64,000 bases of DNA from Albimonas marina (GCF_029223255.1 NZ_JARHUC010000005.1:310001-374000), one strand, 5' to 3'. Shown: positions 19,060 to 28,189, counted from the stretch's first letter. The notes: generated by a model not told the origin, from the sequence alone. Translations and numbers: made by a program.

Positions 19060-19713
19060 GTGCCGCCCAGCCCGCGAGCCCAGGAGCAGACCCCGGCCCG
19101 GCCCCGCCGCCTGGTCGTGGTGGTCGAGGACGACGAGGCGATGCGCGCCTCGATCGACGGCCTCCTGCGCTCGGTCGGGATCGAGACGCGGCTCTTCGCC
19201 TCCGCCCAGGCGCTGCTCGACGCCGGGATGCCGCCCGAGGCGGGCTGCCTGGTGGTCGACGTGCTGATGCCCCGGATCAGCGGCCTGGAGCTTCAGGCCA
19301 GGCTCGCCGAGCGCGGCTGCATCATCCCCATCGTCTTCGTCACCGGCTACGGCGACGTGCCGATGGCGGTGCAGGCGATGCGCAACGGGGCGCTGGACGT
19401 GCTGGTGAAGCCGTTCCGCGACCAGGAGCTGATCGACGCGGTCGAGGCCGCCTTCGCCCGCCATGCCGGCGAGGCAGAGGCCGAGCGCGGGCGCGCCGAG
19501 CTGCAGGCCCGCTACGACGCGCTGACCCCGCGCGAGCGCGAGGTGATGGGCCTGATCGTGCGCGGCCGGCTGAACAAGCAGATCGCCGCCGAGCTGGGCA
19601 TCGCCGAGATCACCGTGAAGGTCCACCGCGCCGGCATGTTCCGCAAGATGGGGGTCGCCGGCGTCGCCGAGCTCGTCCGCGCGGTCGAGACGCTGGAGCG
19701 ACAGGGGGACTGA
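19060..19713 (+). CDS. FixJ/NarL-type response regulator 1
   Basis: This 217-residue regulator starts at a GTG with GGAGGAACGATC upstream; the longer frame upstream has no ribosome site. The receiver domain has an acidic pocket (EDDE, 23-26), phosphoacceptor Asp67, a Thr in VTGYG and Lys in KPF. The C-terminal LuxR-type helix-turn-helix begins LTPREREVMGLIVRG. It is closely similar to the second regulator at 22263-22892, including DVPMAVQAMRNGALDVL. It probably responds to the histidine kinase at 20437-22047 or a relative. Confidence 0.9.
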   Translation: MPPSPRAQEQTPARPRRLVVVVEDDEAMRASIDGLLRSVGIETRLFASAQALLDAGMPPEAGCLVVDVLMPRISGLELQARLAERGCIIPIVFVTGYGDVPMAVQAMRNGALDVLVKPFRDQELIDAVEAAFARHAGEAEAERGRAELQARYDALTPREREVMGLIVRGRLNKQIAAELGIAEITVKVHRAGMFRKMGVAGVAELVRAVETLERQGD

Positions 19714-19886
19714 ACCCGCCCCCACCCCGCCCCCGGCCGCCGGCGCCGGAGACCGCGGCCGGGCGGGCGCCTATACCTTGGGATAGGCCGGATCGCCCCA
19801 TCGGTCTGGGGATCGGTTCCTCCGTCCAATTTTCCCGGCGCGCAACGGATCTATGCTGGCGGCGACGACCCCTCCGGAGCCCCCCG

Positions 19887-20429
19887 ATGCCCAGCCAGAG
19901 CCTGCTTCCCCCCGCCCAGACGGCGGTCGCCGCGCGGCTCCTCGCCGACGCCGAGGCCTCGCTCGACCGCGATACGCGCCGGGTCAGGCGCTGCCTCCGC
20001 CGGCTCGCCACCCTGATCGACGCCGCCGCCGCGCCCGACGCCGACGATGCGGCCGATGCGCCGGAGGCCGACCCGCGCTCGATCGTGCGCGGCGGGCTCG
20101 CGCCCTGGCAGGTGCGGCGGGCGACGGCGCATGTGGACGCGCACCTGGGCGAGACCATCGCGGTGGCGGACCTCGCGGCGGCGGCGAAGCTGAGCAGCGG
20201 GCATTTCTGCCGGGCCTTCAAGGTCACCACCGGACGCACGCCCCACGCCTTCGTGGTCGAGCGGCGCCTGGAGCGGGCGAAACGGCTGATGCTGGAGACC
20301 GACGAGCCGCTGAGCCAGGTGGCCGCCCGCTGCGGGCTGAGCGACCAGGCCCACCTGACGCGCCTGTTCCGCCGCCACCTGGGCGCCACGCCGCTGACCT
20401 GGCGGCGCACCTGGCGCGAGGCGGGCTGA
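19887..20429 (+). CDS. AraC-family transcriptional regulator
   Basis: This 180-residue protein has an AraC/XylS double helix-turn-helix in its C-terminal 100 residues: LGETIAVADLAAAAKLSSGHFCRAFK, then LMLETDEPLSQVAARCGLSDQAHLTRLFRR. The N-terminal 70 residues are short and alanine-rich, so no sugar-type sensor domain is present. The ATG follows CGGAG. It lies between the two-component genes and converges on the kinase gene with 7 bp between stops. Similar short AraC proteins often act as activators of neighbouring hydrolase operons; the target here is not proven. Confidence 0.88.
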   Translation: MPSQSLLPPAQTAVAARLLADAEASLDRDTRRVRRCLRRLATLIDAAAAPDADDAADAPEADPRSIVRGGLAPWQVRRATAHVDAHLGETIAVADLAAAAKLSSGHFCRAFKVTTGRTPHAFVVERRLERAKRLMLETDEPLSQVAARCGLSDQAHLTRLFRRHLGATPLTWRRTWREAG

Positions 20430-20436
20430 GCCCCGC

Positions 20437-22047
20437 TCAGGCCGGCGGAAAGGCGATATGGAAGGCCGCGCCATGCGGCTCCCCGGCCTCGAACCAGATG
20501 CGGCCGCCGTGGGTCTCGACCAGCGTGCGGCAGAACATCAGCCCCACGCCCATGCCCTCGGGCTTGGTTGTGAAGAAACCCGAGAACAGCCGCTCGCGCG
20601 CCTCGGGCGGCAGGCCCGCGCCGGTGTCGCGGATGGCGATCGTCACCCGGCCGTCCTCGAACGCGGTGCTCGCCGCCAGCGCCCGCCGCCGCCCGCCGAC
20701 GTCGCGCATCGCGTCGATGGCGTTGCGCAGCAGGTTCACCAGCACGAGCTGGAGCTGCAGCGGATCGATCCGGATCGGCGGCAGATCGGGGGCGAGATGG
20801 CGCGAGACCTCGACCCGGTCGAAGGCGGCCTCCGAGCGGCAGCGGTCCAGCGCCTCGGTCAGGGCGGCGTTGACGTCGACCTCGACCCGCTCCCCCCCCT
20901 CGGCGCGGAAGGCGCTGCGGATCGCGCCCACCACCTGCCCCGCCCGCTCGCTGACCGCGGCGATGCGGGTCAGGGCGGCGTCGACCTCCTCGAGGTTCGG
21001 GGGGTCGCGGCGCAGCCAGCGCAGGCCGGCGGCGGCGCTCAGCTCCACCCCCGACAGCGGCTGGCGCAGCTCATGCGCGACGACGGCCGAGATCCCCTCG
21101 ACCGCGGTCAGCCGGCTTTCGCGGGCCCGCCGCTCGGCCAGCACCGCGGCGGCGTGGCGCGCGTGGAGCGAGATGGTCCCGATCAGCAGCGCCACCAGCA
21201 CCGCCCCCGCCGCGAACAGCCCGTAGAGCCGCCCGGCCCACCACCCCACCGTCAGCCGCGTGCCGCCGGAGAGGTAGGCGAGCAGAAGTATCTCGATGGT
21301 CAGCGAGATCAGCGCCACGATCACCCACAGGTCCAGCAGCGAGCCGAAGCGGCGCGCCAGGACCGCCGCCGCCGCCGCGCACAGCGCCAGCGCCGTGGGC
21401 GGCACCACGTGCCACAACGGCGCGATATGGGTGGCGTCGCGCATGAAGGGCGGCAGCGGCAGGTCGGTCGCCAGCGTCGCCCAGCCGAACGCCGCCACCC
21501 CGCAAGCGACCGCCAGGAAGGTGACGGCGATGTCGGCCACCGCCGCGCGACGCGAGCGCAAGGGCCGGTCGCGCGGCCACAGCGCATAGGCCAGCACGCA
21601 CAGCGGGAACCCCAGCCGCGCGGCCGCGGCGATGGTGGCGGTCGCGTTCAGCCGCGTCTCTATCCCCGCCTCGGGGAAGGCGTCGGGAAAGGCCAGCGCC
21701 CAGGGCACGATCATCAGCCCGGCGAAGAGATAGCCCGCCGCCAGCGGCAGCACCGGGCGCGAGGGCTCGGCCGCGTGCAGCCCCACCAGCAGCGCGGCCG
21801 TCAGCACCTGGCACAGCAGCACCGCCACCAGGTAGGCGAGCACCAGCGACGCGGTCCCCGGCAGCGGCCGGGTCGCCACCGGCGCGACGGCCAGCAGCGC
21901 GACCAGCAGCAGGCCCACGACCCCGCCGGCCAGCAGCATGTCGCCCCGCCCCGGCCGCGCCGTCGAGATCAGCAGGAGCGTCGAGGACGAGGGAGGCGCC
22001 GCCTCCCCGCGCCAGGAGGCGAGGAAGCGGCGGAGGTTCGCGATCAT
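20437..22047 (-). CDS. Membrane sensor histidine kinase, MASE4-like sensor domain
   Basis: The first 290 or so residues hold about eight membrane helices, in a pattern like the MASE4 sensor domain. The cytoplasmic kinase follows: phosphorylated His325 in VVAHELRQPLSG, N-box NLLRNAIDAM, G1 box IRDTGAGLP, F-box GFFTTKPEGMGVGL. The HELRQPL motif is of the HisKA type common in FixL-like kinases. It is downstream of response regulator 2 on the same strand, separated by 215 bp. No PAS or haem domain is visible, so the signal is probably sensed in the membrane. Confidence 0.9.
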   Translation of the reverse strand: MIANLRRFLASWRGEAAPPSSSTLLLISTARPGRGDMLLAGGVVGLLLVALLAVAPVATRPLPGTASLVLAYLVAVLLCQVLTAALLVGLHAAEPSRPVLPLAAGYLFAGLMIVPWALAFPDAFPEAGIETRLNATATIAAAARLGFPLCVLAYALWPRDRPLRSRRAAVADIAVTFLAVACGVAAFGWATLATDLPLPPFMRDATHIAPLWHVVPPTALALCAAAAAVLARRFGSLLDLWVIVALISLTIEILLLAYLSGGTRLTVGWWAGRLYGLFAAGAVLVALLIGTISLHARHAAAVLAERRARESRLTAVEGISAVVAHELRQPLSGVELSAAAGLRWLRRDPPNLEEVDAALTRIAAVSERAGQVVGAIRSAFRAEGGERVEVDVNAALTEALDRCRSEAAFDRVEVSRHLAPDLPPIRIDPLQLQLVLVNLLRNAIDAMRDVGGRRRALAASTAFEDGRVTIAIRDTGAGLPPEARERLFSGFFTTKPEGMGVGLMFCRTLVETHGGRIWFEAGEPHGAAFHIAFPPA

Positions 22048-22262
22048 GGCCCGCCTTTCCCTTCCCCGTCCGTCGCCGTCGCGGGACTATTCTCCGCCCG
22101 ACCCCGCGCGCGCAAGCGCCGTGCAGCAGGCGCCGGGCCGGCGCGGCCGGCAGAGGTCCGACGAGGGCCGGCGCCGCCGACCGGCCTGCGGCGGCGACCG
22201 GCGCGCGCGGCCGGCCTGGGAGGCGGCCCGATCCTGCGGGGCGGCGGGCGGAAGCGGCTGGC

Positions 22263-22892
22263 TCACCCCGGCCGCCCCGCCTCGCGCAGGCGCCGCGCGG
22301 CCTCGACCAGGTGCGGCAGGGTGCGCACGCCCATCTTCTGCATGATCCGCGCCCGGTGCGCCTTCACCGTCGCCTCGGCCACGCCCAGCGCCTCGGCGGT
22401 CTCGCGGTTCGACAGGCCGGCCACGATGCGCGCCATCACCTCCCGCTCCCGCGCGCTCAGCGCGGCATGAGCGAGGACCAGAAGGTCGAGCGAGCGACGC
22501 TCCTCCCGCCGGGTCTCGTCGGTGGCGAGCGCGAGGTTGACCGCGTCGATCAGCTCCGGCGGGCGCATCGGCTTCAGCAGCACGTCGAGCGCGCCGTTCT
22601 TCATCGCCTGCACCGCCATCGGCACGTCGGCATGGCCGCTCATGAACACCACCGCCGGCTCGTGCCCCTCCTCCAGCAGCAGGGCGTGCAGGCTCAGCCC
22701 GCTGCGCCCGGCCAGCCGCATGTCGAGCAGCAGGCACCCCGGCGCATCCTGCCGCCCGGCGGCGAGGAAGGCGTTGGCCGAGGCGAAGGTCTCCACCCGC
22801 AGCCCGACCGAGCGCAGCAGCGCGTCCAGCGACGCGCGCAGGTCGGCGTCGTCGTCGACGACGAAGACGGCGGGCTCCGGCTCAGGCCGCAT
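22263..22892 (-). CDS. FixJ/NarL-type response regulator 2
   Basis: This 209-residue regulator has a receiver domain with DDD at 13-15, phosphoacceptor Asp57, a Ser in FMSGHAD, and Lys in KPMRPPE. It is followed by a LuxR-type helix-turn-helix (LSAREREVMARIVAGLSNRETAEALG). It resembles regulator 1 over its whole length, which suggests gene duplication. It precedes the MASE4-like kinase and is the likely cognate partner. No clear ribosome site is seen before the ATG. Confidence 0.9.
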   Translation of the reverse strand: MRPEPEPAVFVVDDDADLRASLDALLRSVGLRVETFASANAFLAAGRQDAPGCLLLDMRLAGRSGLSLHALLLEEGHEPAVVFMSGHADVPMAVQAMKNGALDVLLKPMRPPELIDAVNLALATDETRREERRSLDLLVLAHAALSAREREVMARIVAGLSNRETAEALGVAEATVKAHRARIMQKMGVRTLPHLVEAARRLREAGRPG

Positions 22893-22977
22893 CTGCGCTG
22901 GCGAAGGCGATCACGTCCGCCGCTCCTTCTCGAACCGCCCGGCGAGGGCGAGGGCCTGTCGCGCATAGGACCCCGTT

Positions 22978-23442
22978 TCAGGGACCGGCGGAAGCGCGGA
23001 CGTCGCCGGTCCGCCGAGCGCGCGCCCCGCCCAGCGGGCCGTCCAGCGCCCCCAGCGCCACCCACAGCCAGGCGCCGGCGAGGCCGAGATGCTCGAAGAA
23101 GGCGTTGGCGGCCATGGCGCGGTCGTGTCCGGCGGGAAGCGCCCACCAGCGCAGGGCCAGCAACGTCGCGGCGAGCGTGAAGAGGCAGAGCGCCGCCGCC
23201 GCGGGGCGGCGCAGCCGGCCGCCCAGCACGCAGGCGCAGGCGCCGAGCTCGAAGGCGATCACCCCCGCGGCGACGAGCGGCGCGGGCGCCAGCCCGAACT
23301 GCGCCATCTCCGCCTGCGCGCCGGCGAAGTCCGCGAGCTTCGCGACCGGCCCCTGCACATAGGCCGCGCAGAGCCCCGCAAGACCGAGCCAGGCGAGGCT
23401 GCGCCGCAGGCCCGCCCCGCCGGCGTCGGCGCGCGCGGCCAT
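22978..23442 (-). CDS. DoxX-like integral membrane protein
   Basis: This 154-residue protein has four hydrophobic segments. Its pattern KLADFAGAQAEMAQFGLAPAPLVAAGVIAFELGAC is characteristic of the DoxX/DUF4149-like membrane family. DoxX-related proteins are linked to quinone or thiol redox chemistry, but this one has no assigned reaction. It starts 3 bp after the amidohydrolase stop and is the last gene of the minus-strand operon. Confidence 0.8.
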   Translation of the reverse strand: MAARADAGGAGLRRSLAWLGLAGLCAAYVQGPVAKLADFAGAQAEMAQFGLAPAPLVAAGVIAFELGACACVLGGRLRRPAAAALCLFTLAATLLALRWWALPAGHDRAMAANAFFEHLGLAGAWLWVALGALDGPLGGARARRTGDVRASAGP

Positions 23443-23445
23443 CGC

Positions 23446-25317
23446 TCAGACCGCCCAGCAGGCGCAGCCGAGCGCGCCCCAGAAGCTTTTCAGATCCCGC
23501 GCGGGGACGCCCCCGCTCCAGGCGCGGGCGTGGTCGTGGCCGTGCACCGCGCAGGCCGAGCCGCAGGCGCAGCCCGCCGCGGCCGCCCGCGCCACCGCCT
23601 GCCCGGCGCCGGGCGCCTTCCAGCCGTCGTAGCCGCCCCAGGCGTTCACCGGCGACCAGTCGGGCATGGCGGGCGGCGGACCGCCCGCGTCCAGCGCGGC
23701 GAACGCGCCCTTGGCGAACACCACCCGCCCCCCGACCATCGTCAGGTCCGAGGTCAAGTCGGCGATCTCGGCCGTGGGCACGGCGAAATAGTCCCGGTCG
23801 GGCACGATCATGTCGGCGAGCATCCCCGGCGCGATGCGCCCGCGCCGCCCCTCGTCGCCCGCGAACCAGGCCACGTTCTCGGTCCACATCCGCAGCGCCT
23901 GGGTGCGGTCCAGCCGGTTGCGCTCCGGCGTCAGGGTCAGCCCGCCGACGGTGCGCCCCGACACCAGCCAGCTGAGCGAGACCCAGGGGTTGTAGCTCGC
24001 CACCCGCGTCGCGTCGGTGCCGGCGGAGACGCGGGCGCCGCTATCGAGCATCCGCTTCACCGGCGGCGTCGCCTCGGCCGCCCTGGCGCCATAGCGTTCG
24101 ACGAAGAACTCGCCCTGGTAGGCCATGCGGTGCTGCACGGCGACCCCGCCCCCCAGCGCGGCGATGCGGTCGATGGAGCGCTCGGAGATCGTCTCGGCAT
24201 GGTCGAAGAACCAGTTGAGGCCCGAGAGGGGGATGTCCCGGTTCACCCGCTCGAACACGTCGAGCGCGCGGGAGATCGTCTCGTCATAGGTCGCGTGCAG
24301 GCGCCAGGGCCAGCGGTTCTCGGCGAGGATCCGCACCACCTCCTCCAGCTCCCCCTCCATCTCGGGGCCGAGGTCGGGGCGGGGTTCGCGGAAATCCTCG
24401 AAGTCGGCGGCGGAGAACACCAGCATCTCGCCCGCGCCGTTGTGGCGGAAATAGTCGTCGCCCTGGCGGTAGCTCACCGACTTCGTCCAGCGCAGGAAGT
24501 CCGCCTTCTCCTCCTTCGGCTTCTGGGTGAAGAGGTTGTAGGCGAGGCGCACGGTCAGCTGGCCGTCCTCGTGCAGCTTGCGGACGATCTCGTAGTCCTC
24601 GGGGTAGTTCTGGAAGCCGCCGCCGGCGTCGATCACGCCGGTGACGCCCAGCCGGTTCAGCTCGCGCATGAAATGGCGGGTGGAGTTGAGCTGGTATTCC
24701 GGCGGCAGCTTCGGCCCCATGGCCAGCGTCGCGTAGAGGATCCCGGCGTTGGGCTTCGCGAGCAGCAGGCCGGTGGGGTCGCCGTTCGCGTCGCGCTGGA
24801 TCTCCCCCCCGGGCGGGTTGGGGGTGTTCCGGTCGTAGCCCACCGCGCGCAGGGCCGCGCGGTTCAGCAGCGCCCGGTCGTAGAGGTGCAGCAGGAACAC
24901 CGGCGTGTCGGGGGCGGCGGCGTTGATCTCGTCGAGCGTGGGCAGACGCTTCTCGTCGAACTGCGTCTCGGCGAAGCCGCCGACCACGCGCACCCATTGC
25001 GGGGGCGGGGTGATCGCCACCTGCGCGCGCAGCATCGCCATCGCGTCCGACAGGCTGCGCACCCCGTCCCAGCGCAGCTCGAGGTTGAAGTTCAGCCCGC
25101 CGCGGATGACGTGGGTGTGGTTGTCGATCAGCCCCGGCAGCAGGCGCCGGCCCTGCAGGTCGATGCGGGTCGTGTCCAGCCCGGCGAGGGCGAGGATCTC
25201 GGCGTCCGCGCCCGTGGCGGTCACCACGCCGTCCGCCACCGCGACGGCGGCGACCTCGGGCGCGGCGGGGTCGAGCGTGGTGGCGCGGGCGTTGAAGAGG
25301 ATCAGGTCGGGGGGCAT
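23446..25317 (-). CDS. Amidohydrolase family protein (YtcJ/amidohydrolase_3 type) with Cys/His-rich tail
   Basis: This 623-residue metal-dependent hydrolase has a composite N-terminal beta-sandwich and a TIM barrel. The metal-binding HTH in LLPGLIDNHTHVIRGG is near residue 68. Later metal or catalytic segments include RLHATYDETIS, FFDHAETI and SAGTDATRVASYNP. YtcJ-like enzymes are long members of the superfamily, mostly of unknown substrate. The last 60 residues add an unusual extension with CACGSACAVHGHDHA and a terminal CACW, a potential metal-binding tail. It is cytoplasmic, without a signal peptide. Confidence 0.85.
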   Translation of the reverse strand: MPPDLILFNARATTLDPAAPEVAAVAVADGVVTATGADAEILALAGLDTTRIDLQGRRLLPGLIDNHTHVIRGGLNFNLELRWDGVRSLSDAMAMLRAQVAITPPPQWVRVVGGFAETQFDEKRLPTLDEINAAAPDTPVFLLHLYDRALLNRAALRAVGYDRNTPNPPGGEIQRDANGDPTGLLLAKPNAGILYATLAMGPKLPPEYQLNSTRHFMRELNRLGVTGVIDAGGGFQNYPEDYEIVRKLHEDGQLTVRLAYNLFTQKPKEEKADFLRWTKSVSYRQGDDYFRHNGAGEMLVFSAADFEDFREPRPDLGPEMEGELEEVVRILAENRWPWRLHATYDETISRALDVFERVNRDIPLSGLNWFFDHAETISERSIDRIAALGGGVAVQHRMAYQGEFFVERYGARAAEATPPVKRMLDSGARVSAGTDATRVASYNPWVSLSWLVSGRTVGGLTLTPERNRLDRTQALRMWTENVAWFAGDEGRRGRIAPGMLADMIVPDRDYFAVPTAEIADLTSDLTMVGGRVVFAKGAFAALDAGGPPPAMPDWSPVNAWGGYDGWKAPGAGQAVARAAAAGCACGSACAVHGHDHARAWSGGVPARDLKSFWGALGCACWAV

Positions 25318-25333
25318 GGGGCTCTCCTCGGGC

Positions 25334-25633
25334 TCAGCCGCGGTCGTCTTCGGCGGGCGCGCAGTCGGGGGCGGGGGCCTTGCGGGCGTGGACGCTGGGC
25401 ATCTCGCCGAACAGGTGTTCGAGGCACGCGCGGGGGGAGCGGTCGTCGGCCGCCGCGGCGGTCTTCGCCTCCGCCGTCGCCCAGCGCAGCAGCGGCAGCG
25501 CCTGCTCGCCCAGCAGCATCCCCAGCAGGCCCAGCAGCGCCACCACCGGCGGCGCGGGGGACCGGACCTGGAGCAGGCTGTAGATCACCCCCACCAGCAG
25601 GCCGCAGCCCAGCGAAATCAGGTACATCTTCAT
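25334..25633 (-). CDS. XapX domain (DUF1427) small membrane protein
   Basis: The 99-residue protein begins MKMYLISLGCGLLVGVIYSL, followed by RSPAPPVVALLGLLGMLLGEQ: the complete two-helix XapX domain. A 45-residue soluble tail follows, ending in acidic residues. XapX proteins have no proven function but repeatedly occur with amidohydrolase and isochorismatase-like genes. It is 1 bp after the MFS exporter stop and 16 bp before the amidohydrolase start. Confidence 0.88.
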   Translation of the reverse strand: MKMYLISLGCGLLVGVIYSLLQVRSPAPPVVALLGLLGMLLGEQALPLLRWATAEAKTAAAADDRSPRACLEHLFGEMPSVHARKAPAPDCAPAEDDRG

Positions 25634-25634
25634 C

Positions 25635-27251
25635 TCAGGTCTCCGGTCGCGAGGGGGCGGGAAGCGGCGGCAGGCCGATCAGGTGGCGCACCCGGGGCGG
25701 GTCCTCGCCCCGGTGCCAGCGGCGGGCGGCGACCTGCACGTCGGCCGCCCCGCCCGAGACGCGGGCGTGCTGGCGCAGGTGCTCGGCCCAGCTTTCGACC
25801 ATGAACCACTCGGTGATGCGCTCGGGCTCGGCCGCGTCCTCGGCCAGGCCCCAGGCATAGGCGCCGTCGCGCCGCCGCATGGGGGCGAGCCGGTCCATCG
25901 CCGCGCGGAAGGCGGCGAGGTCCTCGGGCGCGACGCGGTACTCGACCGTCACCAGCACCGGGCCCCGGTCATGGGCGGGCGGCGCGGCGACCGCCGGCTC
26001 GGGCCAGTGGTTGGAGGGGGTCAGGTCCTCGTCCCCCTCGGGCAACGGCAGGCGGCGCGCAAGCCACGCGGCGACGCACAGGCCCGCGGCCGCGGCCAGC
26101 AGCGCGCCCCGCAGCCCCAGCCCGTCGGCGACGAGGCCCCAGCCCAGGCTGCCGGCCGTCATCGCGCCGTTGAAGACCGTGAGATAGACCGCGAGGCCCC
26201 GGCCCCGCACCCAGTTGGGCAGCACCGCCTGCGCCGTGCCGCTCAGCGTGGTCAGCGCCGCGATCCAGGCGGCGCCGATCGCCGGCGCCAGCGCCAGCCC
26301 CGCGATGCGCCCCGGCCCCGTCGCCAGCAGCGCCATGGCGCCGGCGACCGCGACGGCCGAGGCCAGCATTATCCCGTCCCCGTCGAGCTTCGCGCGAAGG
26401 CCCGGCAGCAGGAGGGCCCCGCCGATGGCCCCGGCCCCCACCGCGCCCAGCATCAGGCCGTAGAAGCCCGCGTCCCCGCCCAGCAGGTTGCGCGAGACCA
26501 GCGGCATCAGCGCCCAGATCGCGGCGCCGAAAGGGAAGAACATCAGCGCCCGCACGAGGGTCCGGCGCAGCTCGGACGAGGCGCGGGCGTAGCGAAGGCC
26601 GGCTCGGAAGGCGCCGGGAAAGCGCTCGGCCAGCCCGTCGTCGGCCGCGGCCGGGCGCTTCCACCACAACAGCGTCGCGATCACGAAGACATAGGAGGAG
26701 ACGTCGGCGAGGTAGGTCGCCCCCGTGCCCACCGTCGCCAGCAGCAGCCCGCCCAGCGCCGGGCCGATGGAGCGGGAGATGTTCACCCCCAGCGAGTTCA
26801 GCGCCACCGCGCTCTTGAGCTGGGGACGCTCGACCAGCTCGGGCACGATCGACTGCCACACCGGCCCCATCAGCGCCGCGCCGACGCCGGCCACGAAGGT
26901 CAGGCCGACCAGCGCCGGCAGGGTCAGCGCGCCCGCGAAGGCCAGCAGCGACAGCGCCACGCTCGCGGCCGCCATCAGCAGCTGGATGCCGAGCAGAAGC
27001 CGGCGCCGGTCGACGATGTCGGCGAGAACGCCGGCGGGCAGCGCCAGCAGGAAGGCCGGGGCGGTGGCCGCCGCCTGCACCATCGCGACCGCGACGGGAG
27101 AGGCGCCGAGGTCCGCCGCCGTCCAGGCGCTGGCCACGTCGCGCATGAAGCTGCCGGCGTTGCCCACCACCGTCGCCGCCCACAGCCAGGCGAAGACCTT
27201 GCTTCGCAGCGGCGCGAAGGCCCCGCCGCCCGCCTCCGCCGGGGCGCTCAT
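25635..27251 (-). CDS. MFS exporter (EntS/MFS_3-like) fused to a C-terminal ABM-like domain
   Basis: Residues 1 to about 415 form a twelve-helix major facilitator transporter with the loop LADIVDRRRLLLG and a repeat of it in the second half, resembling the MFS_3 (enterobactin-exporter) branch. Residues from about 425 onward (VLVTVEYRVAPEDLAAFRAAMDRLAPMRRRDGAYAWGL...WAEHLRQH) look like a ferredoxin-like antibiotic-biosynthesis monooxygenase (ABM) domain. The start overlaps the membrane-fusion gene stop by 4 bp (ATGA). It may export a compound handled by the operon's hydrolases. Confidence 0.85.
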   Translation of the reverse strand: MSAPAEAGGGAFAPLRSKVFAWLWAATVVGNAGSFMRDVASAWTAADLGASPVAVAMVQAAATAPAFLLALPAGVLADIVDRRRLLLGIQLLMAAASVALSLLAFAGALTLPALVGLTFVAGVGAALMGPVWQSIVPELVERPQLKSAVALNSLGVNISRSIGPALGGLLLATVGTGATYLADVSSYVFVIATLLWWKRPAAADDGLAERFPGAFRAGLRYARASSELRRTLVRALMFFPFGAAIWALMPLVSRNLLGGDAGFYGLMLGAVGAGAIGGALLLPGLRAKLDGDGIMLASAVAVAGAMALLATGPGRIAGLALAPAIGAAWIAALTTLSGTAQAVLPNWVRGRGLAVYLTVFNGAMTAGSLGWGLVADGLGLRGALLAAAAGLCVAAWLARRLPLPEGDEDLTPSNHWPEPAVAAPPAHDRGPVLVTVEYRVAPEDLAAFRAAMDRLAPMRRRDGAYAWGLAEDAAEPERITEWFMVESWAEHLRQHARVSGGAADVQVAARRWHRGEDPPRVRHLIGLPPLPAPSRPET

Positions 27252-28090
27252 TCCGCGGCCTCCGGCGCAGGGCCGAGGGTCGAGGTCACCACGACCCGCA
27301 TCCCCGGGCGGAACAGCTCGTCGGGGTTGGGCAGCAGGGCGCGCACGGTCATCGCGCCGGTTGCGGGGTCCACCGTCGCCTCGGTCGAGTCGGGGCGCAC
27401 GGGCCCCGAGACCAGCGCCCTGTCCGCGGCCGAAACCACCGCCGAGATGCGGGCCAGCACCGCCGCGAGGTCCCGGCTTCCCGCTTCCTTCAGGGTCGCG
27501 AGGCGCGCGTCGTAGGGCACCGCGTAGGCGACGACGACGGGATCGAGGGCCACGATCTCGGCCAGCGGCGGGCCGGCGGCGGCCTCGACGAAGGCGCCGA
27601 CCGCGACGAGCGGCCGGCCGATGCGCCCGGCGAGCGGGGCGCGCAGCACGCTGCGCTCCAGCGTCAGGCGGGCGGCGGCCTCGGCGGCGGCGGCGCGCTC
27701 GGCCTGGGCGGCGGCGACCTCGGCCTCGGCCTGCGCCGCATCGATGCGCGCGGCCGAGGCGACGTCGCGCCGCCCCAGCTCCTGCATCCGGGTCGCCTCG
27801 GCGGCGGCCAGCCGGGCGCGGGCGCGGGCGGCGCGGGCCTCCGCCGCCGCGATCTCGAGGTTCAGCGCCTGGAAGGCGTCGTCGAGGCGGATCAGCGGAT
27901 CGCCCGCCTTCACCGCCTCGCCGCCGGAGAACAGGATCTCGACCACCTTGCCGTCGCGCCCGCTGGCGACCACGGCGCTGGAGCGCGCCTCGATCCGCCC
28001 CTCGAACACCCGCTCCTGCGCGAGGGCCGGCGCGCCCAGGCACAGCAGGAGGATCGGCGGCGACAGGCGCAGGCGGGCGGTTCGGCGCAT
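27248..28090 (-). CDS. Efflux periplasmic adaptor (HlyD/RND membrane-fusion) protein
   Basis: This 280-residue protein has a cleavable signal peptide (residues 1 to about 24, ending ALAQ). A lipoyl half follows (VVASGRDGKVVEILFSGGEAVKAGDPLIRLDD), then a coiled-coil hairpin rich in Ala, Glu and Arg, and the second lipoyl half (LRAPLAGRIGRPLVAVGAFV). It is short for the family. It would bridge the neighbouring exporter to an outer-membrane channel, but no TolC-like gene is in the window. Pairing of such an adaptor with an MFS_3 transporter is uncommon. Confidence 0.85.
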   Translation of the reverse strand: MRRTARLRLSPPILLLCLGAPALAQERVFEGRIEARSSAVVASGRDGKVVEILFSGGEAVKAGDPLIRLDDAFQALNLEIAAAEARAARARARLAAAEATRMQELGRRDVASAARIDAAQAEAEVAAAQAERAAAAEAAARLTLERSVLRAPLAGRIGRPLVAVGAFVEAAAGPPLAEIVALDPVVVAYAVPYDARLATLKEAGSRDLAAVLARISAVVSAADRALVSGPVRPDSTEATVDPATGAMTVRALLPNPDELFRPGMRVVVTSTLGPAPEAAE

Positions 28091-28189
28091 CGGCGAAGCT
28101 CCGGTCGGGGAGGGGCGGGCGGGGAGGAGCGGGCGGGGCGAAGGCCGGACGGCCGCGGCGGACAGGCGCCCGCCGCGGCCGGCGCGGCG

